Below are positions 54,775-64,000 of a stretch of DNA of 64,000 bases, one piece after another. A program made the position numbers and the translations under genes. The notes below the pieces were generated by a model. That model was not told where the DNA came from, ran no database searches, and saw only the letters and a list, made by a program, of their open reading frames with translations. Source of the stretch: Megamerina dolium (Eukaryota; Arthropoda; Insecta; Diptera; Megamerinidae); the NCBI GenBank assembly GCA_963854835.1, contig OY978525.1, positions 64,512,907 through 64,576,906 of the forward strand. The letters run 5' to 3'. Every line of letters begins with the position of its first letter. Position 1 is the first letter of the stretch.

Positions 54775-55735
54775 ATGGTTGTGATCCGTTCTATGGCGAG
54801 GAATAAAGTCGACGAAACTGAAAGCCAAGAAGAGCCTGAAGAAAGCTCTGATGATGAATTAGAACTATATGAATATGCAGAAAATCAGGATAACAAAAAT
54901 GCGGAACTTCTCACTGATGAGAAGGATATATCGACGATACTTCGCAACTTCCATGATTCTCCTTTAGGAGGGCATCAGGGTGCTTTGAAAACTTATTTCA
55001 GGATTAGAAGACAGTACAGGTGGAAAGGTATGCGAAGCCAGATTAAAGAATATGTTAAAAATTGTAAAAAATGTCAAACTAACAAGAGCTCAAGGCTCAC
55101 GAAAATGCCAATGATATTAAGTGATACACCATCTAAGCCATTTGAAAAGGTATATATGGACATGGTACGAATTCTTCCAGAGACGACATCTGGAAACAAA
55201 TACATACTTACATTTCAAGGTGATTTTTACAAATTTTTATTTGTGTAGCTATACCAGATGCTGAAGCTAGCACGGTAGCGAAAGCGTTTTACAACGTAGT
55301 TATTGCGCGTTATAACATACCAAAAATTTTAGTGACTGATACGAAGTTGTTTTCCGATACATGCAAGATGCTGGGTGTTAAAAAATTACATATAACACCG
55401 TACCATCCACAAGCAAATGGTTCTTTAGAAAGGAGCCACAGACCTTTAGCAGAATATCTTAGGAGTTTTGTTAAAGAAGATGGGTTTAATTGGGACCAAT
55501 GGTTAGCATCAGCGATGCACGTACACAATAACACCATTCAGTGTCCTATACGGTTTCAATATCGATATGACGACAAACCTAAAAACAAAAAAATCACCTG
55601 TGTACAATACAGATGATCAAAATAAAGTATTAAAATACCAACTACAAAGGTCACACGAGTTAGTAAGGGAAAATCAAGAAAAAGCAAAGAAATCAGCTAA
55701 AATTCAATACGACAAAGGGAATAATAAAATTTAAT
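54775..55735 (+). pseudogene. gypsy integrase
   Basis: Acidic linker, then the HHCC zinc region (FHDSPLGGHQGALKTYF, VKNCKKCQTNKSS), then KPFEKVYMDMVRILPE with the first catalytic Asp. The frame stops at 55248; the core continues shifted (KILVTDTKLFSDTCKMLG, ITPYHPQANGSLERSHRPLA), giving the second Asp and the Glu. Terminal part: QLQRSHELVRENQEKAKKSA to a stop near 55733. No env gene follows. Confidence 0.75.
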
Positions 55736-56469
<734 letters not shown>

Positions 56470-56471
56470 TA

Positions 56472-57776
56472 AAGGGTTATCCATTTTGCGGTTTCAAAAG
56501 TAAATGTAAATAAAACACATATAAAATATTTTTTAACATGATATTTCTTTTTTATTATAAAGTTTGAACGTTGACATTATGTGTGAAATACTACATCATT
56601 TAAATGACCACCACGCGAATTGTTGCAAGCATCGATTCTTTTGAGGTAATTTTCGACCACTTTTTGACACATATTGGGCGGTATCTCAGCCATAACGTGA
56701 CGAATGTTGGTTTTTAGGTGCTCAAGAGTTAAAGGTTTATCTGCATAAACACGGTCTTTCGCGTAGCCCCACAAAAAAAAGTCAAGCGGTGTCAAATAGC
56801 ATGATCTTGGTGGCCACTTGATATCGCCACGACGAGAAATTACGCGGCCAGAAAATTTCTTTTGCAATAAAGCCATATTCGCTCGAGTTGTGTGGCATGT
56901 GGCACCGTCTTGTTGAAACCACATATTCTCTAAGTCGTATTCTTCAATAGCAGGCAAAAAAAAGTCGGTTATCATATGACCATAACGCTCCGAATTGACG
57001 GTGACAGTCGTTCCATCGTCGTTTTCGAAGAAGTAAGGTCCAATCACATCTCCGGACCAAAGAGCGCACCAAGCAGTGACTTTTTGTGGATGTAGTGGAC
57101 TCTCTTCAATTACTTGAGGATTCTCAGAACCCCAAATACGACAATTTTGTTTGTTAACATACCCACCGAGTGAGAAATGTGCTTCGTCGCTGAAGAAAAT
57201 TTTGTTCGAAAAATCGCCGTCCACCGCCTGTTGTTCAAGCACCCATTCGACGTATCTACGACGTTGTGAATGGTCAGCTGGCTTCAGTTGTTGTGTGAGC
57301 TGGATTTTATATGGATGTAGGTGTAGATCCAAATGCAAAATACGCCATAATGTGCCGTAAGACAGTCCCAATTCCTGAGAACGACGAGGAATCGACACAT
57401 TCGGGTCTTCGGCAACACTTTCACTTACAGCAGCGATATTTTCGGTGGTACGAGCGAAACGATGATGCACAGGCCTTACAATATCTGTAACCGATCCAGT
57501 CTCTTCATATTTCTTCACAATTTTGCCAATTGCTTGCGTAGTTGGACGATTATGTAAACCATAATCTCCTATTAAAGCACGATATGTGGCTGTGGCAGAA
57601 TCACCATTTTTGTAGTAGGCTTTTACAATTTTAATGCGTTGTGCGATAGTTAAGCGATCCATTTTCGCAAATGTCAGACTTTGAACTGAAAAAGAAAGAA
57701 ATTGTTTTAACAACTCAGTTTGACAGATGTCGAATTCTAGCCCTATACTTTTGAAACCGCGAAATGGATAACCCTT
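56472..57776 (-). mobile_element. rosa-type DD41D mariner, copy B (intact ends and ORF)
   Basis: 1305 bp. Terminal repeats aagggttatccattttgcgg (left) and, reversed on the right, aagggttatccatttcgcgg match over about 30 bp with one or two differences. TA stands at both edges (56470-56471 and 57777-57778). Encodes one uninterrupted transposase. Confidence 0.92.
56577..57662 (-). CDS. DD41D mariner transposase
   Basis: 361 residues from the ATG at 57662 (MDRLTIAQRIKIVKAYYKNG); the frame is open further upstream, but this ATG matches copy A and follows the 5' UTR. HTH region: PTTQAIGKIVKKYEETGS and NVSIPRRSQELGLSYGTLW. Catalytic core: IFFSDEAHFSLGGYVNKQN (Asp 1), NMWFQQDGATCHTTRAN (Asp 2) and LTPLDFFLWGYAKD (Asp 3). 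Forty-one residues separate Asp 2 and Asp 3, defining DD41D. Ends RGGHLNDVVFHT. It performs cut-and-paste transposition at TA. One substitution near the third Asp (CYLTPLD where copy A has CDLTPLD) may matter. No stop or frameshift. Confidence 0.92.
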   Translation of the reverse strand: MDRLTIAQRIKIVKAYYKNGDSATATYRALIGDYGLHNRPTTQAIGKIVKKYEETGSVTDIVRPVHHRFARTTENIAAVSESVAEDPNVSIPRRSQELGLSYGTLWRILHLDLHLHPYKIQLTQQLKPADHSQRRRYVEWVLEQQAVDGDFSNKIFFSDEAHFSLGGYVNKQNCRIWGSENPQVIEESPLHPQKVTAWCALWSGDVIGPYFFENDDGTTVTVNSERYGHMITDFFLPAIEEYDLENMWFQQDGATCHTTRANMALLQKKFSGRVISRRGDIKWPPRSCYLTPLDFFLWGYAKDRVYADKPLTLEHLKTNIRHVMAEIPPNMCQKVVENYLKRIDACNNSRGGHLNDVVFHT

Positions 57777-57778
57777 TA

Positions 57779-58479
57779 TTATATTACACATTTCATCTTC
57801 TATATATTCTCATATATATTTTCTTTGGTATATATATTCACTTCTTTTAATATATTCTCATATATATACGTATATATATATTTTGTATATTTTTTTATAT
57901 ACGTATATACATATTTCTTTTTTGCAATTTAAACTTTGAGACTGCAATCTCTTTTTTTTTTGGAAAAAAAAAAACACGCAGTTCACTCGATTTTTGCTTC
58001 CATTACATAATTTGCATACAGCGGAAGTTTTATTGCTTATAATCTAACCACAATTATCCCTAAATAGTCGTTATATTTAAATTCAAATTTTTATATTTTT
58101 TTGTTTGCCCATATTCAGTCATTAACGAAAAAAATTCTAATTTATACATTATATCGATAACATTTCTGTTATCGATCGATACATTTGTTTATATCGATAT
58201 TCTCGCATAATCGATCAGTGCATTTTGGTGCATTTTTTGATCAGTTAAACTATCTCTAGTTGACAAAGTGAGAACTCTCTTCACTCTATAAATCTTGATA
58301 GATTCGCTCAAGATATGCCAGCTACAAAATCTCCAGAAAAGCCCATAGTAAAACTATGTATTTTACCACTTGCATAAAAGCGTAATATCAAATACCACTA
58401 GGATTAGGATCACTAGGATTAGGCCTTAGTTCCAGCCGCAGTTTAACTCTCAAATTAATTAATTATTCTTTGCGGATTC
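57779..58479. other. AT-rich spacer with a cluster of TATCGATA sites
   Basis: 57790-57920 is TATA-microsatellite-like. At 58152-58212 there are TATCGATA (58152-58159), tatcgatcgata (58170-58181), TATCGATA (58192-58199) and ataatcgatc. TATCGATA is the DREF/DRE core-promoter element of flies. A 20-codon ORF from 58314 (MPATKSPEKPIVKLCILPLA) follows but has no known relative. A 13-bp near-duplicate, cactaggattagg, occurs near 58398-58424. Confidence 0.35.
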
Positions 58480-58760
58480 TTGGCGATGATTTCAAACCAG
58501 ATAAAGGATGCAGTGCGCACGCATCGGTATTGCCGCAACTGCTTGGCTCGGTCGGATGGCACCCGATCGTGTGATTCGCTGAACTCGTGCAAGAAACGTA
58601 GGCTGGCGCATCACACGCTCCTCCATCCATTCTCGTCCCCTACTGGGCAGGGGCCGCCGAATCGAGCGCAGACGTTTCCCTAATACTCCTCGGAGGGCCA
58701 CACCGGCGACCGAAGACGCGATCGGCTCATTGGCTCGTCTAAGGAATGCGCTCAACTAAT
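58480..58760 (+). pseudogene. Gag-like zinc-finger fragment (BEL/Pao-type)
   Basis: The frame 58480-58683 reads VRTHRYCRNCLARSDGTRSC, then DSLNSCKKRRLAHHTLLHPF. CxNC...C...C...HHTLLH is the conserved zinc-binding box after the capsid in many insect BEL/Pao Gag-Pol proteins. Base composition is much more GC-rich than the flanks. The rest (to about 58757, ATEDAIGSLARLRNALN in another frame) is anonymous. No protease or RT follows; possibly part of a non-autonomous element. Confidence 0.5.
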
Positions 58761-59235
58761 ATAGGAGTGCATGCGAGCTGCGATGTGTAAATCTCTTTAG
58801 ACAAGCCATATGGTGGTCCTTGAAATAAAGGAAATACCTTCATACGAATTGAATAATACTTACCTTACCTTAAAACTTACCTGGATATCATACTTACCAT
58901 ATGGCAACCCAACTCTCCACATAAACTCCCCTTTTATGTTTTTGCGTTTTCGCGGCTCGTGCTACGATCGACCGATGTGTTTTGGTTAAATTCGGTCCTT
59001 GAGCACATTCGAAAGAGATCGTGCTTTTTCCGCGCCTTTCATTGTAATTCAAACTATTTTTTTCTATTTTATATTTGCATCTCGAATCTACTTATTGTAA
59101 TAATTTTCGGTATACAAAGTAGTGCATGAATTATAAATTTCACCGTGTATATGTTAAAATAAAAATATGTGCATAAACGTACATATAAAAAAAAACAGAG
59201 CATTAAAATAATTACCTTCACTTTTTGTAGTGATA
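58761..59235. other. Spacer, possibly non-autonomous element DNA
   Basis: No ORF. The segment 58910-59030 is less AT-rich (gttttcgcggctcgtgctac) and may belong with the Gag-like fragment. Confidence 0.3.
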
Positions 59236-59486
59236 GAACAGGGTGATTTTTTAGCCACTTTCTTTTTGGCAACACTGTTTTTGGCAGCTCAACTGTTTTC
59301 GTGTAACATGTTACTGTCAAGCATCTTCAGTTTGATCTGTAATTTAACCATGAATCGACTTACAAACGAACAAGGCTTGCAGATTATTCAATCTTATTAT
59401 CAAATTCATGCTCGGTTCATTCATTCATTCATTTTATGGTCAGTTTGGGCGACCTTCTGAGGCGACTATTCGGAATCTTGTGACTA

Positions 59487-60619
59487 CGAGGGCGGATTGA
59501 TAAAGAAGCTACCTAAATACGAAAAAAGCAGCACAAACATAAACACTTTTTTTTTTAAATTGCGATCTGTGAAACGTCAGCTGTTATAATTTCGCTCAAA
59601 TTCATCGATTAGTTTATTTGTTGTAGTCGTTTAAAGTAACCAACTTTTGTGTTTCTTGAAAAATGGAAAAAGCGAATTTCGTGCAGTGATTAAACACTAT
59701 TATTTGAAAGGGAAACCGGCGAAAGAGACAAAAGAAAAGCTCGATAAACTTTACGGTGAGTCTGCTCCGTCAGATTACATGGTAAAATATTGGATTACTG
59801 AATTTAAACGTGGCCGAACAAGCACTGCAACAATACCATCAATAGGAAGGCCAAAAGAGATGGTTACTAAAGAAAATATCAAGAAAATCCTCGGTATCGT
59901 TATGAATAATCGCCGAGTCAAGTTGCGTGAGATTGTTGATATGGTAAACATCTCATATGAACGTGTGTTCAACATTTTGCATGAACATTTGCATATGAAA
60001 AAGTGTTCAGTGTCGAACAAAAACGAGTTCGAGAGACCACTTCACAGCGGTGTTTGGACATGAAGGCGAAGGCAGTGAAATCGGCTGGCAAGGTTATGGC
60101 CACTGTATTTTGGGATGCACTCGGAATATTGCTTATCGATTATCTTGAAAAAGTATCCACAATCACAGGAAAATATTATCGTGCAATTTTGGATAAATTA
60201 AATGATGCCGTCAAGAAAAAACGACCACATTTAAAGAACAAAAAGTGGTCTTTCTTCAAGACAACCCACCAGTTCACACAGCATTAGATACGATGCTAAA
60301 ATTACGTGAAATACACTTCGAATTGGTTGATCATCCACCTTATAGTCCAGATTTAGCTCCTAGTGACTTTTTCCTATTTCCAAGCTTGAAAAAATGGCTC
60401 GCAGGAAAAAGATTCAACTCAAACGAAGAAGTAATTACCGAAACTAACGCGTATTTGGAGGGGTTCGCGAAATCGTATTATTCATATGGTATAAAAAAAT
60501 TGGAATAGCATCTTAATGAGTGTGTCGAAGTAAAAGAAGACTATGTTGAGAAATATATGGTTTTTGAAAAAAAAATTTTTTTTTCCTACTTAGGTAGTTT
60601 CATTATCAATCCTCCCTCG
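59487..60619 (+). mobile_element. Nested mariner (DD34D) element
   Basis: Terminal repeats cgagggcggattgataaaga (left) and, reversed on the right, cgagggaggattgataatga, with TA on each side (59485-59486 and 60620-60621). The host DD41D sequence is continuous once it is removed. Confidence 0.88.
59663..60508 (+). pseudogene. DD34D mariner transposase, deleted and frameshifted
   Basis: MEKANFVQ-like start near 59663 in a shifted frame, then FRAVIKHYYLKGKPAKETKE, LDKLYGESAPSDYMVKYW, GRPKEMVTKENIKKIL and ISYERVFNILHEHLHMKK. A deletion near 60055 removes the segment with the first Asp. KVMATVFWDALGILLIDYLE continues, then after a frameshift FLQDNPPVHT (second Asp) and HPPYSPDLAPSDFFLF (third Asp), ending YYSYGIKKLE. 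QDN to D-x-x-PSD spacing fits DD34D. Confidence 0.8.
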
Positions 60620-60969
60620 TAAATTTCGCACCAAATTTACATTATTAGACTTTAACCCACCAACACGCATACGTAGAGTGGGAACAGAGGAAAATATCGC
60701 AGCTGTATCCGCCAGTGTTGTTGATGACCGTGAATTATCGATTTATTCGTGAGATACCGGCCGATATGTTGGAGAGAGTATGCCAAAATTGCACCCAGCA
60801 TATGAACCATTTGAGGCGCATCCGCGGTCAACATTTACTTAAAATAGTCTTTAAACATTGAATTATATAGATCGTTCTATCGACTCAAATAAAGATTTTA
60901 TACATTTTTCTAAATTTCATGTGCTTTTTTTTAAATCAAATCCAAAGGCTCTTAAAAAATCAGCCTGTA

Positions 60970-61560
60970 ATATTAAAGTTAAAGTATGTCGTGAGGTTTT
61001 CTTGCAACACTCAATGTGTAAGTAAAACCCAAATTTACGTTGTTCATCGAGACAACCATGGCCGCCACGCTTCACATAACAAACTCTCTGCTATAGCAGT
61101 GAAATGTATACAAAAGCTCATTTTGAGCTATCCCATTGTTGAGTCACAATACTGTCGAACAAGGTAGTATAAAGTAAAATGTGATTAGTTTTATCAAGTT
61201 ATGAAGACATAAACATTTTTTATCAAAATATTTTAGAAACTGAATTTCTATTCCAAAAAATGCCATATTATCTTGTTAAAAATTTAAATTTAAAATTTAA
61301 ATTTAAATTTAAAGGTAATTTAATTTTCTTTCTAATAGTACGAGTATATAACACATATTTTAAATAATTTGTCTAAATTTTTAATAATTTTTACTTTAAT
61401 AAATTTTACTTCGGTATCAAGTGATAGTGTAGAGAATGATGAGACACTGTTTATATGTGGCATAAACACTGTGGCTGCGAATTAAAACTTTTCGTTGATT
61501 TCACTGTTCAATGGCGTTAAAATTACTGTTAGTCGCAAAGCCGACTTCGGCCATACAAGA
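60970..61560. other. Spacer
   Basis: AT-rich, with a low-complexity (aaattt)n run at about 61280-61312. No gene recognised. Confidence 0.35.
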
Positions 61561-61561
61561 G

Positions 61562-62886
61562 TTAGTTTTTTATTTCCCGGCCAAAGGCTTGCGTTGGCTT
61601 TCGTCGTAGACGGCAGTCATGCGCCATGTGTCCTGGTTTCTCGCAAATAAAGCACTTACCAGAAAATTTGATTTCACGTCCACCTGTTGTTCTTCCTTCA
61701 GGCTTCACTACTGACTTAACTGCCTGACACACTGCTTCAACCAGATCTGATGTTTCTGCCTGTAGTTGGCGTACACGTGGCACTGGTCGACACATTAAAC
61801 TGGCGGCTTCATATGTCAAGGCACTACTGACTGTTTCGGCATATGTATTCCTGGGTGACATGACTAGGGCACGCTTTGTCTCTCCGTCACGTATGCCATC
61901 TATGAATGCCTCTATTTTAATTTTTTCGACGAACTCTTCCGAATTACTAGAGAACGCAAGATGACATAAGCGCTCAATGTCAGAAGCGAATTCCTGCAGG
62001 CTCTCATTACTGCGTTGCACTCGCGATCTTAACTCCACTCGATGTAACTGACTCTTGTATTCATTTCCATATTTCCGCTGGAGTGTGTTCATCAGTGACT
62101 GATAGCTACCACGATCTTTCTCTGGAACCATCTGTAACACCTAGGAAGCATTACCTTTTAATGCGACTATTAAAGCAGCAGTCTTGTCGCTGTCATCCCA
62201 TTGATTCTTCGAAGCTGTTGTCTCGAATTGATGCTTGAAGATGTTGAATGGCGTGCTTCCGTCAAATGTTGGTGGCTTTAGTTTGATTGTACTTGGATCT
62301 CTAATCACTGATGTGGCTGTTCCATTTATTTTTAGTTGATTGAGTTCGTACTGTAATTTCTCGAACTTGTCTTCCCAGTCGTCGACATGTTCCTTCAGCT
62401 TATCATCCAACTCATCCACGTGTTCTTTCAGCTCTGTGACTTTGTCATTAATAGCTCCGGAAATTTCCTGAAATCTAAGTTCAATTCCTTTCTGTAGATT
62501 TTCGATGACATGTTCTTGGCGAGCCGAATGTTCTTGAAGCTTGGAGTCAATGCGAGACGCATTTCCTTGAATTTCCGTATGCAATTCAGCCGAATGTTCT
62601 TGTAACTTCACATTAGCAGCTGCTGCTGCTGCTGCTGTTGCATCATGGATTTCATAAATTCCATGAGTTGACCACTCGAATCTACCTTGCTCTCTTCCTC
62701 GGCGTGTACGACTGCATGTATCTCGGCTTCGTCAAAGAACTCATGTTCTTCTACATTAATACCCTTAGTCTCCATGGCTTGCCTTAGCCTCACCAGCAGT
62801 TCTGCTTTTGTACCTGATGACGATAGATTCCTCTCTGACAACTGTTTTTTCAGTTGGTCCACTTTTAGTTGGTCAATTTTCACCAT
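61562..62886 (-). pseudogene. LTR-retrotransposon Gag with SAP domain
   Basis: Minus strand from 62886: MVKIDQLKVDQLKKQLSERN and LSSSGTKAELLVRLRQAM form a SAP DNA-binding motif. An acidic linker and a Gln run (QQQQQQQ, from a CAG repeat) follow, with a frameshift at about 62610. A coiled coil comes next (ELKEHVDELDDKLKEHVDDW), then capsid: LKPPTFDGSTPFNIFKHQFE, an in-frame TAG at 62138-62140, YQSLMNTLQRKYGNEYKSQL and ESLQEFASDIERLCHLAF. The zinc knuckle is CFICEKPGHMAHDC. The frame ends at 61562 with no protease or Pol, so the element is truncated. SAP-Gag proteins are known from some insect Ty3/gypsy elements. Confidence 0.8.
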
Positions 62887-62895
62887 CTTTACAGA

Positions 62896-62913
62896 ATCCC
62901 ACTTCTGACACCA
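62896..62913 (-). promoter_or_regulatory. Primer-binding site (tRNA-Leu)
   Basis: On the minus strand TGGTGTCAGAAGTGGGAT lies two bases downstream of the LTR. It matches the reverse complement of an insect tRNA-Leu 3' end plus CCA over 18 nt. Confidence 0.75.
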
Positions 62914-62915
62914 AT

Positions 62916-63343
62916 TGTTACGTTTTTATTCTATGAGCGTTTAATTCTATTTGAATTACCTTGTTCGATCACTGGATTCTGTTAATAATAACTGCAACAC
63001 TTATTTTATACAACTATATACAGCAACAATTTATTTAATAAACTCTATTTACAATCAACTCTGTTTATAATCAACTATTTACAATAACACTTTAATGTAC
63101 TAGCCTCTGTATAGATGTTTGCGCAGTCACGTTCGGAATTCGATTGATTCTCACTTCTCAACACTGGCTCTATTTATGCTCTGTTGGCAACATCCCAGAA
63201 TCTTCCTTTATCGAGATTCTTCTCTTTCTTTCTCGTTGGCTTGTTCTGGTTATTACTTATTTCTTTTTGTTGACATTCGTTTCGATGCTGCCAATAGTGT
63301 CAGTCCAATAGTGATGAGTAACCAACTATCGATACTCGTTACA
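62916..63343 (-). repeat. 5' LTR of the SAP-Gag element
   Basis: 428 bp, TGTAACGAG...CGTAACA on the minus strand, with a 7-bp inverted end repeat (tgttacg/cgttaca on plus). Placed by the adjacent primer site and Gag. A partial relative lies at 37290-37442. Confidence 0.75.
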
Positions 63344-64000
63344 ATACTTTAACTCTGAAATATTTATGTACTAATCTACTGTTGTTTGTGAAGCCGACAA
63401 AAATAGTTAAATATAAATTCTTAAAAATCATTACAAATCTTGAAAATTTATTTATAAATATGCGTTATATACCAATGGAAAGGAAATTTCATGCCCTTTA
63501 AATTGGTCTTAAATTTTTGATTAGTTAATAAAGCATTTTTTAGAAAAAAACATTTAGGTAACCAAATATTTTTTTCCTTTTTTTTTTCATAACTAAAAAA
63601 AAAATTTTAATTTATATAAGATATTATTATTACCGATATTGTAAAAAACAAAAAATTGCGACATTAATGAGTAACGTGGATTTGAAATAAGAACTTCAGC
63701 CACGTCTCCTGTAGTCAGGACAATTCCGCGGACAATTTTTTGGTTAGTTATGTTCATAAAAATAAGCTCTTTATGTTGAAAAATAATTTTGTTTTCCCTC
63801 AAAGTGTACTATTCTGCACTTGCTTCTTATTTTTTAGTTCACTGAATTTTTTTATATTGTATTGTGTTAAAGATGGACAATAAACCGTATACCAACATTT
63901 TTTTATTTGTTTCAATCATTTCTGAACACTTATTGTGATAGTGTTCTGGGACTATAAACAAATTTTTTCGACATCCTCAAAAACCGCTAAAAGAATTCTT
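63344..64000. other. No gene seen
   Basis: AT-rich to the window end; no repeat ends or ORF with motifs. Confidence 0.3.

Larger units (their letters stand above)
50740..55735 (+). mobile_element. Ty3/gypsy-type LTR retrotransposon, decayed
   Basis: A TATA-containing leader (tatataag at 50749-50756) precedes a primer site, Gag, protease, RT, RNase H and integrase pieces, all plus strand and all broken. No 3' LTR was recognised after 55735. The left LTR edge is undefined; it probably extends upstream of 50740. Confidence 0.8.
59350..60860 (+). pseudogene. DD41D transposase remnant (N- and C-termini only)
   Basis: MNRLTNEQGLQIIQSYYQIH (59350) and a broken FYGQFGRPSEATIRNLVT-like segment lead to the nested element. 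After it, KFRTKFTLLDFNPPT, EENIAAVSASVVDDRELSI and then a jump to EIPADMLERVCQNCTQHMNH and RIRGQHLLKIVFKH. The whole catalytic core is deleted, leaving an internally deleted derivative. Confidence 0.7.
59239..60967 (+). mobile_element. DD41D mariner, copy C, internally deleted, with a nested mariner
   Basis: The left end cagggtgattttttagcc is matched by the reverse of the right end (caggctgattttttaag, 60951-60967). TA follows the right end (60968-60969). It differs from copies A and B, so it is a different DD41D family. A 1133-bp mariner sits in it at 59487-60619. Confidence 0.75.

Overview
This is an insect nuclear window, most likely from a tephritid-type cyclorrhaphan fly. The only securely recognised host gene is the 3' half of Rho1 (three exons, 8071-8667, + strand), whose protein matches the fly RhoA orthologue. 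DD41D 'rosa'-type mariner elements, a group first described from tephritids, occur three times. Almost everything else is transposable-element DNA, much of it nested. Calls come from reading translations and repeats by eye; no database search or alignment was run.

Layout. 1-8070: Rho1 intron or upstream DNA holding a PIF/Harbinger relic, a decayed mariner, a tRNA-derived SINE with perfect target-site duplications, non-LTR relics (one split by a second SINE copy) and two MITE-like inverted repeats. 8071-8667: Rho1 coding exons. 8668-13080: mostly featureless. 13090-16335: frameshifted LOA/R1-type LINE, minus strand. 16480-17250: mauritiana-type mariner fragment. 17384-17911: unrecognised ORF. 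19262-20386: second Harbinger transposase relic.

20840-38885: a broken Maverick/Polinton, the most interesting object here. It retains a retroviral-type integrase, a protein-primed family B DNA polymerase, a protein in several frames with Maverick-type motifs, a penton-like minor capsid protein and an adenain-like protease. An RTE LINE (20897-21734) and a copia LTR element (27589-36414) are inserted in it; the copia element is itself split by a full-length Jockey-type LINE (30689-35011). The Maverick segments are peppered with double palindromes: two 15-nt hairpins joined by one base, repeating at 33 nt. Several sit in frame inside the integrase, polymerase and capsid genes. They resemble in form, not sequence, Rickettsia palindromic elements and fungal mitochondrial double-hairpin elements.

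39205-43795: rosa copy A split by a nearly complete RTE LINE with a 14-bp target-site duplication. 43851-44173: third SINE copy. 44520-45110: BEL/Pao integrase fragment joined to a second Jockey copy (45097-49130, minus). 50740-55735: decayed Ty3/gypsy element with a tRNA-Ser primer site. 56098-56205: (TA)n tract. 56472-57776: rosa copy B with an uninterrupted 361-aa transposase and matching terminal repeats. 58480-58760: Gag-like zinc-finger fragment. 59239-60967: internally deleted DD41D element containing a nested mariner. 61560-63343: Gag and LTR of an LTR retrotransposon with an N-terminal SAP domain and a tRNA-Leu primer site; a piece of the same LTR lies in the Maverick polymerase region at about 37290-37442.
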